From Streptomyces agglomeratus (GTDB lineage: Bacteria; Actinomycetota; Actinomycetes; Streptomycetales; Streptomycetaceae), in the NCBI RefSeq assembly GCF_001746415.1, contig NZ_MEHJ01000002.1:1-64000 (forward strand): a DNA stretch of 64,000 nt, written 5' to 3'. Shown piece after piece: positions 1 to 8,806 of this stretch. The notes under the pieces are model-generated. The model was not told the DNA's origin, ran no database searches, and saw only the letters and a program-made list of their open reading frames with translations. A program made the position numbers and the translations under genes. Positions within the stretch are counted from its first letter, which is position 1, and every line of letters starts with the position of its first letter.

Positions 1-45
1 GACGTTGTGGCCGCTCTGCTTCTCCGCCTCGATGAACGGGTTCAC
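1..45 (-). pseudogene. IS3-family transposase orfB, 5' end only, cut by window edge
   Basis: The first 15 codons of an IS3-type orfB are visible, from a GTG at 45 running off the left edge. They match the start of the orfB at 4355 almost residue for residue (HPFIEAEK against NPFIEAEK). The frame begins three bases after the orfA stop at 48-50, the usual IS3 spacing. What lies beyond the edge cannot be judged. Confidence 0.7.
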
Positions 46-47
46 CG

Positions 48-331
48 TCAGCGGGTCTCCTTCGCGAAGAATGCCGTGGCCCGCTTGAGGATGTCGACGT
101 CTTCTCGCAGGCGGCGGTTCTCCGCCGCAGCGCGGTCAGCTCCTCACGTTCGCTGCTGGTCAGTCCCTCGCGCTCGCCCGTGTCGACCTCGGCCTGCTTT
201 ACCCAGTCCCGCACCGCGGTCTCGATCAGATCGAAGTCCTTGGCGATCTGACCGACCGAGCGGTCACCACGCCGGCACACGATCTCGGCCTTGAACTCCG
301 GTGTGAACGAACGGCGAGGGAGATTCCCCAT
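48..331 (-). pseudogene. IS3-family transposase orfA (HTH protein), frameshifted
   Basis: The ATG at 331 opens a protein beginning MGNLPRRSFTPEFKAE, the classic IS3 orfA N-terminus with a helix-turn-helix (residues about 10-55: GDRSVGQIAKDFDL, then VRDWVKQAEVD). Around position 138 the frame is lost. Resuming one base over gives the usual leucine-zipper end (RRLREDVDILKRATAFFAKETR, read in two parts) and a stop at 48-50. This is a remnant of an IS3 element lying antiparallel to the related one at 4329-5231. Confidence 0.8.
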
Positions 332-394
332 GCTCTCCGTGATCAACATCCTTCCGGGGACGAACCCCTGATCTTAAATGTCCGTCAAAGCGGA

Positions 395-1534
395 TCAAGC
401 CCAGTCGCCAGTCGGACCGGGCTGGGACGGTACTGCAGCGTGCGCTGTCCCTGGCGAGGCTCCCGCTCCCGTGACACTGGTGCGCTTGACGGCGCGCCGT
501 CCCACCCGTCCCACGGCGCGGTAGAAGCGGTCGGGCAGGAACACGGCATCAGCGACAATCATGGCGCCACTGAAGAGCGGCAGTCCCATGAGCACCGCGA
601 TGTTCACGTGCATGCCCAGCAGCATGGCTAGGACCGGGTATTTGAGCCTGCCGAACAGGACGAACGGAAAGGCGACCTGAACCAGCACCGTCAGATAGCC
701 GACGGCGGCAAGCAGCACGTGATGACCGTCGATCATCTGCGACAACTCAGGCCATGGCCGGAACAGGTCGATGTTCAGGATGTAGTGGAGGGCTGTGCCG
801 TCGCCCCACTTGAGGCCCTGCACCTTGTACAGGCCTGCGCATCCGTAGAGGAAACAGACCTGGGCTGCGATGACGAACATGCCGCAGTTGTGCAGCACAG
901 TGATCACGCTGGTGCGGGCGCTGTCGAGTTGGTATCGGAGGCCGCCGCGGTGTGGGCCTGCCATCTTGCCCACTGAGGCCTGGAGCCGGGTCCTGCGGGC
1001 GTCAAGGGACCAGCGCCGGCCGCACGCGGTGAAGATGAGGTAGACGGCCATGAGGACCATGAGATTGTCCCCGCCGTCCGCCATAAAAATCGCCTTGGCG
1101 TGGAACGACACGACCATGACCGCGAACAGCACAGACACCGCCCGCGTCCGCCAGCCCAGCACGAACAGCGCGCAAGTGACGAGAGCCACGGTGTAGCACA
1201 CCTCGAAGTACACCGGGTTGTCGGACAGGGTGAGGACGCTGGCCCACCCACTCTGATCGAACATCTGCCTGGCTAGCTCGGGCGTCCACGGTGAACCGGG
1301 GCCCCACATCTCGTCGCGGTGTGGGTACTCGCGAAGCAGGAAGATGAGATAGAGCAGACCGTACCCAATGCGCAGCATCGCCGCCGCGTAGAGGGAGACC
1401 GGCCGCTCGGTCAGGAGGAGGAAGAACGCATGGATCCGTTCGAAGACGTGCTGCGGCACACGCCCACTCGCCCGCTCGGTGGTGTTTCGGGACGCTGAGG
1501 GTGCCACGACCGTCGCCTGCTCAGTCCGTTCCAC
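395..1534 (-). CDS. HTTM-domain membrane protein (SdpB / gamma-carboxylase-like family)
   Basis: 379 residues with several hydrophobic segments (about 45-70, 110-145, 150-165, 210-240, 270-320), as in the HTTM family that contains Bacillus SdpB and vitamin-K carboxylase relatives. Family-like stretches include MLRIGYGLLYLIFL near the N-terminus and YGCAGLYKVQGLKW in the middle. The start is a GTG at 1534 with GGAAGG about nine bases upstream. It overlaps the end of the DUF5819 gene by 14 bases, so the two are probably translationally coupled. A membrane enzyme or maturation role is likely from the family; the substrate is unknown. The gene is intact and followed closely by an IS3 remnant. Confidence 0.85.
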   Translation of the reverse strand: MERTEQATVVAPSASRNTTERASGRVPQHVFERIHAFFLLLTERPVSLYAAAMLRIGYGLLYLIFLLREYPHRDEMWGPGSPWTPELARQMFDQSGWASVLTLSDNPVYFEVCYTVALVTCALFVLGWRTRAVSVLFAVMVVSFHAKAIFMADGGDNLMVLMAVYLIFTACGRRWSLDARRTRLQASVGKMAGPHRGGLRYQLDSARTSVITVLHNCGMFVIAAQVCFLYGCAGLYKVQGLKWGDGTALHYILNIDLFRPWPELSQMIDGHHVLLAAVGYLTVLVQVAFPFVLFGRLKYPVLAMLLGMHVNIAVLMGLPLFSGAMIVADAVFLPDRFYRAVGRVGRRAVKRTSVTGAGASPGTAHAAVPSQPGPTGDWA

Positions 1535-2222
1535 GCGTGGCCACCTTCCACCAGGGCAGATACCGAGTTTGGCCTCGCACAGGTGCCGTTGCGGCGGGGG
1601 GTCCGCCCGCTTCGCGGGGCGCCGCGATAGGCAGGGTGATCACCCGTAGCTGGATCGAGTCGAAGGTGCCGCCACGTTGGGCGGTGACGCGGTCCGCTGC
1701 GATGTTGCGCAGATACTTCTGAATCATCAAAGCTCGCTCCGTGCGCGGCCGGTCGTCACTGCCGTGCGTTTTGAGGTAAGCATTCCAAGCTTGGCGCAAG
1801 ATATTCTGTGCTGTATGGCTGGGGAAGACGTTGTGCTTGACGGCAGAATTGTCTTTGGCACTCAGGCTGACCCAGTCGCTCACCTGTGTGGTGCCGTCCG
1901 GTGCTGTGTGCCTGACCCTCGCCGAGATGTGCCGGTTAACTGACTGCGGATTAGGGGCGAAGAGCCGCCAGTTTTGCTCGAAGACTGGCCGGACCCACGC
2001 GTTGGTCTGTTGGCTGTACATTTTCGAGATGGCGTTCGGGGGCGCCACGTACAGAAATACCAGAAGCACATGAACCAGGGTCGCTGCCAGACACAGGGCC
2101 ACCGCGGCTCCCGTCACCGCGGTCAGCAGGCATGGTGGCCCTGAAATGCCACGAGTTCTGCGGGCCCCTCCGCCCCCGTCCTTCGCGGCCAGCTCGAGCT
2201 CGGTCCGTTGCGATTCCTTCAT
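1521..2222 (-). CDS. DUF5819 family membrane-anchored protein
   Basis: 233 residues from the ATG at 2222; the frame is open further upstream but without typical coding composition. One transmembrane helix (about residues 35-60) is followed by an extracytoplasmic domain holding the family's signature FEQNWRLFAPNPQS. The 3' end overlaps the HTTM gene start by 14 bases, and this pairing is common in Streptomyces. The arrangement (single-helix protein with a W-x-L-F-x-x-N-P-type motif, followed by an HTTM protein) recalls Bacillus SdpA-SdpB; that link is inference. No clear ribosome site precedes the ATG, so the start is uncertain by some codons. Confidence 0.75.
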   Translation of the reverse strand: MKESQRTELELAAKDGGGGARRTRGISGPPCLLTAVTGAAVALCLAATLVHVLLVFLYVAPPNAISKMYSQQTNAWVRPVFEQNWRLFAPNPQSVNRHISARVRHTAPDGTTQVSDWVSLSAKDNSAVKHNVFPSHTAQNILRQAWNAYLKTHGSDDRPRTERALMIQKYLRNIAADRVTAQRGGTFDSIQLRVITLPIAAPREAGGPPAATAPVRGQTRYLPWWKVATRGTD

Positions 2223-2448
2223 CTTCGTCGACTCAGCGTTGCCCAGCACAGCCCCACCCGGTCCTTCCCAGCCCGACTGCTCGCACCTGCTTCTCCTGCT
2301 TCCGCAGGTAACGCGCGATGGCATCGACGACGATCCACCGCGCGCCACCCGTATTTGTTGCGTGTCGGAGCATGCCCACCCATGCGCGCGCTCCGAAGAA
2401 AGGACCTATGCGCGACTCACTGCTCCCAGCGAACCGCAAGGGAGAAAT

Positions 2449-3804
2449 TCACTCAGCTGGCGAAGGCCGGCTTGGACTGCCACTTGTCGTGGTGGTCGTT
2501 CTTCCCCCACTTGTCGTGGTGGTCGTTCTTCCCCACTTGTCGTGGTGGTCGTTCTTCCCCCACTTGTCGTGGTGGCCAGTCCCCGGCTTCCCGGGCTTCT
2601 CGTCGCAGTCGCAGTCTCCGTGTCCGCCCGTCGCGGCATCGCCCGTCGCGGCATCGCCCGTCGCGGCATCGCCCGTCGCAGCGTCACCCGTCGCAGCGTC
2701 ACCCGTCGCAGCGTCACCCGTCGCAGCATCGCCCGTCGCAGCATCGCCCGTCGCAGCGTCACCCGTCGCAGCGTCACCCGTCGCAGCATCGCCCGTCGCA
2801 GCGTCACCCGTCGCAGCGTCACCCGTCGCAGCGTCACCCGTCGCAGCGTCACCCGTCGCAGCGTCACCCGTCGCAGCATCGCCCGTCGCAGCATCGCCCG
2901 TCGCAGCATCGCCCGTCGCAGCATCGCCCGTCGCAGCGTCACCCGTCGCAGCGTCACCCGTCGCAGCGTCACCCGTCGCAGCGTCACCCGTCGCAGCATC
3001 GCCCGTCGCAGCATCGCCCGTCGCAGCGTCACCCGTCGCAGCGTCACCCGTCGCGGTGGTGTCGTCGTCACATGTGGGCCTGGTAATCACGTTGTCGTCC
3101 AGTGTCACGGCCCCGTTGCGGGCCAACGCCCGGCCCTGGATGGTCGCCCCATTGGTGACACTGATCGAAGTGAGTGCCATGAGGGTACCCACGAAGTTGG
3201 AGTCGGTTCCGAGAGTGGCCGATTCATCAGTCACCCAGAACACGTTGCACGCCTGGGCGAGGTTCTGAAGGACCACGCTGCTGGCGGATGCCGTCGTCAG
3301 GCCGGCAGGAACCTTGAACACCCAGACGGCATCGGGATTGTTTTGTCCGTCCAGGGTCCAGGTCCCGTTGATCAGGAGTCCGGACGTGACGGCGTAAGTG
3401 CCGGGAGCCAGCGTGGGATTCACTGGCGCTGCGGGAAGGTTGAATTCCGTGGGCTGTCCGAAGGCGTTGTCGTACGCAGTGGCCAGGTCGGCTTTCGCCT
3501 GCATCGCCACACCGTCCGCCACGTGGATTGTCCCGCCCGTGACCGTCCCAGGCGGGAATCCCGTAACGGCCGACCCTGGATGTACGCCGAGGTCTCCGGT
3601 GACTACTGAGGGGCCCTCGTTGGTGACCGTCGAACCGGCCAGCACCGCGAAGCTTTCCGCGGTACCCAAAGGTACAGATGTTGCCGCAAGTGCCCGAATA
3701 GGCGTCACTGCCACAACGGCAACGGCGACCAGCAGGGTGAGTACCCCCGCGATCCAGGCGGACATTGTGCGCCGATGCGGCGCATCGGGCATGTTCAGTG
3801 TCAT
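2449..3804 (-). CDS. Secreted ice-binding-like (DUF3494) protein with TGDAA repeat tail
   Basis: 451 residues: signal peptide or anchor (about 15-40, ending RALA), a DUF3494/ice-binding-like domain (about 42-250, with LGTAESFAVLAGSTVTNEG, GDLGVHPGSAVTGFP and the NCNVFW-like QACNVFWVTDESATLG), then about 28 tandem TGDAA pentapeptides and a basic, histidine-rich tail. In this family the domain is a beta-solenoid found in antifreeze proteins and in adhesins. AGGAG lies 13 bases upstream of the ATG at 3804. A one-base loss in a C-run at 2531-2534 shifts the last 23 codons; without it the tail would continue HHDKWGKND units and end DKWQSKPAFAS. The function here is not known. Confidence 0.75.
   Translation of the reverse strand: MTLNMPDAPHRRTMSAWIAGVLTLLVAVAVVAVTPIRALAATSVPLGTAESFAVLAGSTVTNEGPSVVTGDLGVHPGSAVTGFPPGTVTGGTIHVADGVAMQAKADLATAYDNAFGQPTEFNLPAAPVNPTLAPGTYAVTSGLLINGTWTLDGQNNPDAVWVFKVPAGLTTASASSVVLQNLAQACNVFWVTDESATLGTDSNFVGTLMALTSISVTNGATIQGRALARNGAVTLDDNVITRPTCDDDTTATGDAATGDAATGDAATGDAATGDAATGDAATGDAATGDAATGDAATGDAATGDAATGDAATGDAATGDAATGDAATGDAATGDAATGDAATGDAATGDAATGDAATGDAATGDAATGDAATGDAATGDAATGDAATGDAATGGHGDCDCDEKPGKPGTGHHDKWGKNDHHDKWGRTTTTTSGGRTTTTTSGSPSRPSPAE
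2481..2580. repeat. 27-bp tandem repeat, four units, one with a 1-bp deletion
   Basis: Units start at 2481, 2508, 2534 and 2561 (last partial) and encode GKNDHHDKW in the ice-binding-like protein. Units 1 and 3 contain five C in a row (2504-2508, 2557-2561); unit 2 has four (2531-2534), so it is 26 bp long and shifts the reading frame. Confidence 0.9.
2626..3045. repeat. 15-bp tandem repeat, about 28 units, coding for TGDAA
   Basis: Two interleaved unit types (GCATCGCCCGTCGCR and GCGTCACCCGTCGCA on the plus strand) repeat in perfect 15-bp register. All lie inside the ice-binding-like gene and encode the same pentapeptide, so the length can vary by recombination or slippage without frame loss. 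This is not a CRISPR array because there are no spacers. Confidence 0.95.
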
Positions 3805-4225
3805 TGAGGAACCAACTCCTGTAGGGGTGGTAACGTCCGGCGAAACTTAATCGCCTCTCTTGTCGGCGGGAGATTACCCAGATAACCCTTCATAGCTACG
3901 ATCCATCGGGCGGTGTCGCCGGAATTTATGTGCATCACGAAAATGTATGACGAACGTTGACCCGACTGGCTATCCCTCATCCAGCGGCGATCCATCGGTG
4001 GCGCGGTCGACCGCCAATGGAATAGGCCTGCACCTACAATGTGCCTCGGCTGAATCGCGCTTAGCGCGGAATGGGGCGAGTGAGCAGCGACACTCCCCTG
4101 AATAGCGCAAGCCAAGAAGCGTCCGCCGAGCCGGAGCCGAATGCCGCAACTAATCACATATTCATATCGTCGAGTCCGATAGCGGGAACTGAAGTTCGCC
4201 AAAGCGTCGGGCGAGTGGTGGCCAG
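3805..4225. other. Intergenic region upstream of the ice-binding-like gene
   Basis: Lower-G+C spacer holding the ribosome site of the gene at 3804 (AGGAG at about 3818-3822). A 133-codon minus-strand frame crosses it but has no codon bias or recognisable family. Nothing else is seen. Confidence 0.6.
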
Positions 4226-4321
4226 GACGACCTAGACGCCATCGCGGCGAAGCTCAACAACCGTCCGCGCAAGTGCCTGGGGTTCCGGACGCCAGCCGAG
4301 AGCGTTGCCTTGACCGGTTGA
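4226..4321 (+). pseudogene. IS30-family transposase, C-terminal fragment
   Basis: About 31 residues (DDLDAIAAKLNNRPRK, then TPAESV) followed by TGA match the C-terminal end of IS30-type transposases, where L-N-x-R-P-R-K-x-L-G is conserved. The fragment stops where the IS3 remnant begins, so it was probably cut by that insertion or by deletion. Confidence 0.65.
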
Positions 4322-4328
4322 ATCTAAG

Positions 4329-5231
4329 ACGGCTTTCTTTGCGAAGGAGAGCCGGTGACGGTGCACCCGTTCATCGAGGCGGAGAAGCAAGACGGTCACA
4401 ACGTCAAGCGCGCATGTGAACTGCTCAAGGTCTCCCGAGCCGCCTTCTGCGCCCGCCGCACCGGCAAGCCCGGTTCGCGGGCGGTCCATGACGCGGAACT
4501 GACCGGGCAGATCTCCGAGGTCCACGCCCAGTCGCGTGGCACCTACGGCGCTCCACGCATCCAGGCCGTGCTGAAACGCCAGGGTGCTGTCTGCGGACGC
4601 CGCCGCATCGCCAGACTGATGGGAGCGGCGGGCCTGGAGGGCCGCCACCGCAGACGACGGTATCTGACCACCGTCCCCGACTCTCGCGCCGCCACCCGGC
4701 CCGACCTCATCCTGCGGCAGTTCGGTCCCGACCCGGCCGGCGCCCACACCCGCTGGTGCGGCGACATCCTCTACGTCCCGACGGAGGAGGGCTGGCTCTA
4801 TCTGGCCACCGTCATCGACATCGGCCTTGCGCCGGGTGATCGGCTGGGCGACCGCCGACCACCTGCGCATCGCTCTGGTCGCCGACCCGCTCTCACGGCG
4901 GCCTGCCGACAGCGTCGTCCCACCCGGCCGGTGATCTTCCACTCAGGACCGTGGCTGTCAGTACACCAGTCGGCAATGGGCCTCGCCGGCAACAGAGTTC
5001 GGCATCCGCCTGCCGGTCGGCCGCACCGGACAGTGCTGGGACAACGCGCTCGCCGAGTCGTTCTTCGCCACGATCAAACGGGAGTTGCTCGACACGAGTT
5101 CCTGGCCCAGCAGGGCCGCCGCCCGCACCGCGATCTTCGACTTCATCGAGGGCTGGTACTACTTGCACCGACTGCACAGCAGCCTCGGCTACCGCAGTCC
5201 CGCCGAATACGAGAACGCACTCGCAGCCTGA
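4329..5231 (+). pseudogene. IS3-family transposase orfB with orfA tail, frameshifted
   Basis: The last codons of orfA (FFAKESR, stop at 4356-4358 region) precede orfB from GTG 4355. The HTH_21-like region (SRGTYGAPRIQAVLKRQG) and the start of the rve core (WCGDILYVPTEEGWLYLATVIDI) are in frame; the frame is then lost near 4825. Later core pieces VIFHS, CQYTS, FGIRLPVGRTGQCWDNALAESFFATIK and GWYYLHRLHSSLGY read in other frames, to the stop at 5229-5231. At least two indels make it non-functional. It is related to the element at the left edge but not identical and is in the opposite orientation. Confidence 0.85.
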
Positions 5232-5272
5232 CCACCACACCAATGGTGGACTCTGCTGCGTAATTGGTGGGG

Positions 5273-5850
5273 TCACGCGATGAGTTGGTAGGCGAGACGT
5301 TCGAGTCGGCTGGTGCGGTGCGCCGGAGGGGATGGTCGGTCCAGTACGCGTCGAGTCTGATCACGTTGAGGGCGGTGGCGAAAAGGCGTGCTGGGGGCGG
5401 ACTTTCGGCAGGCCTCGGTAGTGGGCTCGGCGGATGCCGGTGATGTCGAGGGCCTGGTGGATGGTTGCCTCGACGCCGGCGCGGAGGGCGTACGTGTTCT
5501 TCCAGGTGTCGGTCTTCTGCTCGGCGCGGGCCCGGGCGAGGGTTTCGTGGAGTTCCTTCGGCCGCAGGGTGAGCATGCGGCGTCCGGGCTTCGAGGTGGT
5601 GCACTGCTTGTGGAAGGGGCAGTCCCGGCAGGTCAGGACGCTGAAGTTGGTGACGATGGCGTCCTTGCCGTGCTGTTTCACCGGGTTCCGGTGGGAGCTG
5701 GTGCGGCCGGCGGGGCAGCGGGCCCGGCGGGTCTTCCAGTCAATGGTGAAGGCGTTCTTCTCGAAGCCTTCACCGGCCCTTGCCTGCGTGGAGTGGTCCA
5801 GGAGGACCGCGTGGCCATGCGGACAGGACTGTCACGGTGCTTTGGCGAGT
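5273..5850 (-). pseudogene. IS1182-family transposase, C-terminal part, frameshifted
   Basis: The frame up to about 5850 reads GFEKNAFTIDWKTRRARCP, then FSVLTCRDCPFHKQC and RAGVEATIHQALDITGIRRA, all typical of the C-terminal third of IS1182/DDE_Tnp_1_6 transposases with a CxxC pair. One shift near 5385 leads to LNVIRLDAYW, and another to the final LERLAYQLIA and stop at 5273-5275. The 5' two thirds are missing; the piece abuts an IS3 remnant on each side. Confidence 0.75.
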
Positions 5851-5948
5851 CGGCTCCAGGCTCCTGTCAGGTCACGTCCGTCCGGCGGCAGCGCTTGCTG
5901 CGTGCCCGGCCGGGCGGTCGACAGATCAACGCCAGGACACCCGCAGGG

Positions 5949-6716
5949 TCAGTCGTAAGCAAGAGTCAGACCGCCTCGACCGGGGCTACCCGATCCTTGC
6001 GGGATCCGGCGCGAAAAGGACTGACAGTCGAGTGCGTCGCCGACGGTGCCGAGGATGGGTGCGGCGCCGGCTTCGGACAGGCGCTGGGTGTAGCGGATGG
6101 ACAGGTATTGACTGCCGGCATCGCTGTGATGCACCAGCCCGTCCAGGTCGCCCACGCCGTCGCGGTCAGGGGACCAGATCGCCATTTCCAGCGCGTCCAG
6201 GACGAGCGCGGTGCGCATGTGGTCCGCCGCGCGCCAGCCGACGATCTTCCGGGAGGACACGTCCAGGACGAAGGCGACGTAGACGGTGCCGACCCGGGTG
6301 GCCACGTAGGTGAAGTCGGTGACCCACAGCTGGTTCGGCGCCGTGGCGGTGAAGTTCCGTTTCACCAGGTCCGTCGGCCGCTCGGCGGCCGGATCGGTCA
6401 CGGTGGTGACCTTCTTCCTCCCACGCACCGCGCCGGTCAAGTTGAGGACCCGCATCAGGCGCTCGACGGTGGAACGGGCCACGAGTATGCCCTCCCGGCG
6501 TAACTGCCGGGTGATCTTCCTTGCTCCGTAGACCCGGAAGTTGTCCTCGTACACGCGGGTGATCTCCTTCTTCAGCCATTGGTCCCGCAGCTCGCGGGCG
6601 GACGGGCGGCCCTTGCGGGCAACCGCGGCGTAGTAAGTGGACGGGGCGAACTGCAGCTCATTGCAGATCGGCTCGACCCCGAACTGGTCGCGGTGGGCGT
6701 CGACGAACCCGGTCAT
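5949..6716 (-). pseudogene. IS3-family transposase orfB, 3' truncated
   Basis: 255 codons overlapping orfA by four bases (ATGA at 6713-6716). The region YGARKITRQLRREG and the integrase core with its first two catalytic aspartates (WVTDFTYV, HHSDAGSQY) are intact. After GTVGDAL the sequence departs from the family, so the glutamate-bearing end of the DDE triad (usually followed by FKTE) is absent. The truncation near 5995 coincides with the neighbouring IS1182 fragment. Confidence 0.8.
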
Positions 6717-7033
6717 CTCGGCAGTCGCGGGTCGAGCTCCCGCGCGAAGAAAGCCGACGCGGCCTTGAGGGTCTTCACCGAACGCCGCAGCTCACGATTC
6801 TCCCGCTCCAGCTCCGCGATCCGCTGAGCATCCACGGTCGAGGTTCCCGGCCGCTGCCCGACGTCGATCACCGCGCGCTTGACCCACTCCCGCAGGGCCT
6901 CACGGTGCACCCCGAGCTGAGTGGCGACCGGGGAGACCGAGCCGACCTTCTGACCGGTCTTCTGGCGTATCTCGAACACGAGCCGCACGGTTCGCTCCCG
7001 CAGCTCGGCGGGGTACTTCCTCGGTGCCGGCAT
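6713..7033 (-). CDS. IS3-family transposase orfA
   Basis: 106 residues, MPAPRKYPAELRERTVRLV and onwards: helix-turn-helix (about 10-60, with GVHREALREWVKRA) followed by a leucine-zipper-like stretch (RIAELERENRELRRSVKTLK) and the usual FFARELDP end. It is complete, but its partner orfB is truncated, so the element is dead. A likely left end is the sequence just beyond 7040. Confidence 0.8.
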   Translation of the reverse strand: MPAPRKYPAELRERTVRLVFEIRQKTGQKVGSVSPVATQLGVHREALREWVKRAVIDVGQRPGTSTVDAQRIAELERENRELRRSVKTLKAASAFFARELDPRLPR

Positions 7034-7115
7034 GACTCCAACCCTTCCAGGGATCAGAGCCTCCGAAGAACACGGGGCGGTTCAAAACGGGCTGGCAGCT
7101 GGTCCTTGAAAGACC

Positions 7116-7238
7116 AAGCGGTTCGGCACTACAACCGCCGAAGTTCGGGGCTTGCTGGCCTGGCTGATGGAGCGGCAGGTCAAGATGGTGGTGATGGAGG
7201 CGACCTCGGACTACTGGCGGCCGGTCTGCTACCTGCTT
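7116..7238 (+). pseudogene. IS110-family transposase, N-terminal fragment
   Basis: About 40 codons in frame (KRFGTTTAEVRGLLAWLMER, then VVMEATSDYWRPVCYLLL) match the second RuvC-like motif of IS110 transposases, including the catalytic glutamate in MEATSDYW. Nothing of the rest remains before the DCC gene. Confidence 0.75.
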
Positions 7239-7305
7239 CTGACGCAATCGCATGCGTCACACTACCGAGCAGGGCACCGTTCCTGATCGGGCGCTCGCCA
7301 GCCGA

Positions 7306-7710
7306 TCAAATGTGTGTGTCCGGCTCGCGACGCATATGGGCCGGAAGGGAGCAGGTGATTGTGCCGCCCGGAAGGCGATGGCGGTTCCTTGCGACCACCT
7401 GGTAGACGCCACCTGCCATCCAGTTGAAAGGCGGCATCCTGAGAACAATCCCGAGCCACCTCCAGCGTTTTCGTCCAGACATCAGCATGGCGGAAAGGGC
7501 GCGCGGTCCGCCGTACACAGTGCCGCCGACCGGGCTGATCCAAAGGACCTCGCGGTCGGCTCTGTCTTCGGTGACACCCAGGGTGGCGAGGTCAGCATAC
7601 TGCCAGGGGATGAATCGGACGCGCGGTTGGATTACGCGTCTAGCAATCTCGATTGTTCTGCCACAAAAACCGCAGTCTCCGTCAAACAGTAGAATCGGCT
7701 GGCTTACCAC
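7306..7710 (-). CDS. DCC-family (DUF393) thiol-disulfide oxidoreductase-like protein
   Basis: 134 residues with the family's N-terminal DGDCGFC motif (Cys13-x-x-Cys16), a possible redox pair. Further family-like segments are VRFIPWQYADL and YGGPRALSAML. The start is GTG 7710 with AAGGAAAG about 14 bases upstream. DCC proteins are often found beside HTTM proteins, and one lies 6 kb downstream on the same strand (395-1534), now separated by IS debris. The protein appears full length; substrate unknown. Confidence 0.8.
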   Translation of the reverse strand: MVSQPILLFDGDCGFCGRTIEIARRVIQPRVRFIPWQYADLATLGVTEDRADREVLWISPVGGTVYGGPRALSAMLMSGRKRWRWLGIVLRMPPFNWMAGGVYQVVARNRHRLPGGTITCSLPAHMRREPDTHI

Positions 7711-7939
7711 CTTGGCTACTTTCCTTGCATTGGCTGTGGCGAGGAGTCTCTATATGCGGTAATTAAAAGGATTGGCGCACAAAACAGCCAGAACTCCAGT
7801 CCATACCGCATGGCGTGGAATGCTACCTCGGACCACCGTGCCGGCCCGGCATTCTCCCACCTACAGAGCGTCGACTGATCCCGTCTGTGCCGGGGTAGAA
7901 AGGACGTCGTCAAGTTGTCCGTGACCTGGACGGCTTCGC

Positions 7940-8530
7940 GCTTTTTGGTGTCCACGCTGATCACCGGCTCGCCGTCGGCCTGGTGCTGTTTGACCTGCTC
8001 GTTGATGTAGCGGAGCTGGGCGTCCCGGTCGGGGTGCTGGGCGCCCTCGAGGGTCTTGACGTTCGCCTGCGGGCTGAAAGCCCCTGAAGTTCTCCTGTCG
8101 CGGCAGCCGACCCACGTCGACGCGGACACCGGGTGCCCCTGCCGCTCAGATCCTCGGCCAGGTGCCGCAGCGACCTCGTCGTCCACCTCAGCGGCGACTG
8201 GGCGATCACCCCCTCGTTTGGCTCCGCCAGTCGCAACAACGCCTGGAGCAGGGCTGGATTGGTATCTTCGGTCCGTGTGCTGGCTCTGCCCGGTGCACGC
8301 ACCGGCCGCCGGGCATCGGGTCCGGCCCCCGCTTCCAGCTCCGACATTCCACGGCGCACGGTGGTCTCGCTGACCTGGGCGATCCGGGCCACCGCCCGTA
8401 CGCCGCCATGCCCAAGCAGCCGGGCCTCGGTGGCCGGGGCAGCCGCCGCTGCCGCTCGTTCTAGTGCGCAACAACACCGAGCATCTGCAGCGGAGTCAGG
8501 AACAGATTTTTTTCGGAACTGCCATACCTT
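7940..8530 (-). pseudogene. ISAzo13-family transposase, frameshifted 5' part
   Basis: Frames in order read ARLLGHGGVRAVARIAQVSE (HTH), LLRLAEPNEG, SPLRWTTRSLRHLAEDLSGR and then, one frame over, NVKTLEGAQHPDRDAQLRYI and GEPVISVDTKK, the first catalytic-domain motif of ISAzo13-type transposases. The catalytic remainder is absent and at least two indels separate the pieces. Confidence 0.75.
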
Positions 8531-8800
8531 GACAGCGAGCCCGCGCTCGCAAAGCAGCGCCTTTGCGAACGCCGTCGCGCGTCCGCTGGGGCGGCGTACG
8601 GCCGGACATGGACCCCCTGGGCGGCCTTTCGAGGATCGCCCCGCCGAAGGGTCCGCTCGCAACCATGCGGCTTCCGGATGCTTCCGCAACACGATTGCGA
8701 GATCAGCGCGCCGCAGGGCGTTTTGTGGCATTTCGGGCTAATCTCCCGTGACTGTACGAAGTCGATCTATTACTGATCGCCTCAACCTCACTCCACCGGA
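8531..8800. other. Spacer upstream of the small secreted-protein gene
   Basis: No gene is recognised. The last 60 bases are A+T-richer than their surroundings (around 8740-8780) and probably carry the promoter of the gene at 8807; no exact -10/-35 pair could be assigned. Confidence 0.4.
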
Positions 8801-8806
8801 GATGAC

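Noticed and set aside
2626..3045. CRISPR-like array of short repeats
   Set aside because: Units are 15 bp, contiguous without spacers, and encode TGDAA in frame within a secreted protein.
2146..3609. Long plus-strand ORFs (up to 487 codons) with RRSVTRRS- or PVAAS-type repeats
   Set aside because: They are frame shadows of the TGDAA repeat; the minus frame has signal peptide, DUF3494 domain and ribosome site.
3801..4202. 133-codon minus ORF upstream of the ice-binding-like gene
   Set aside because: Overlaps the neighbour's ribosome site, no codon bias, no motif.
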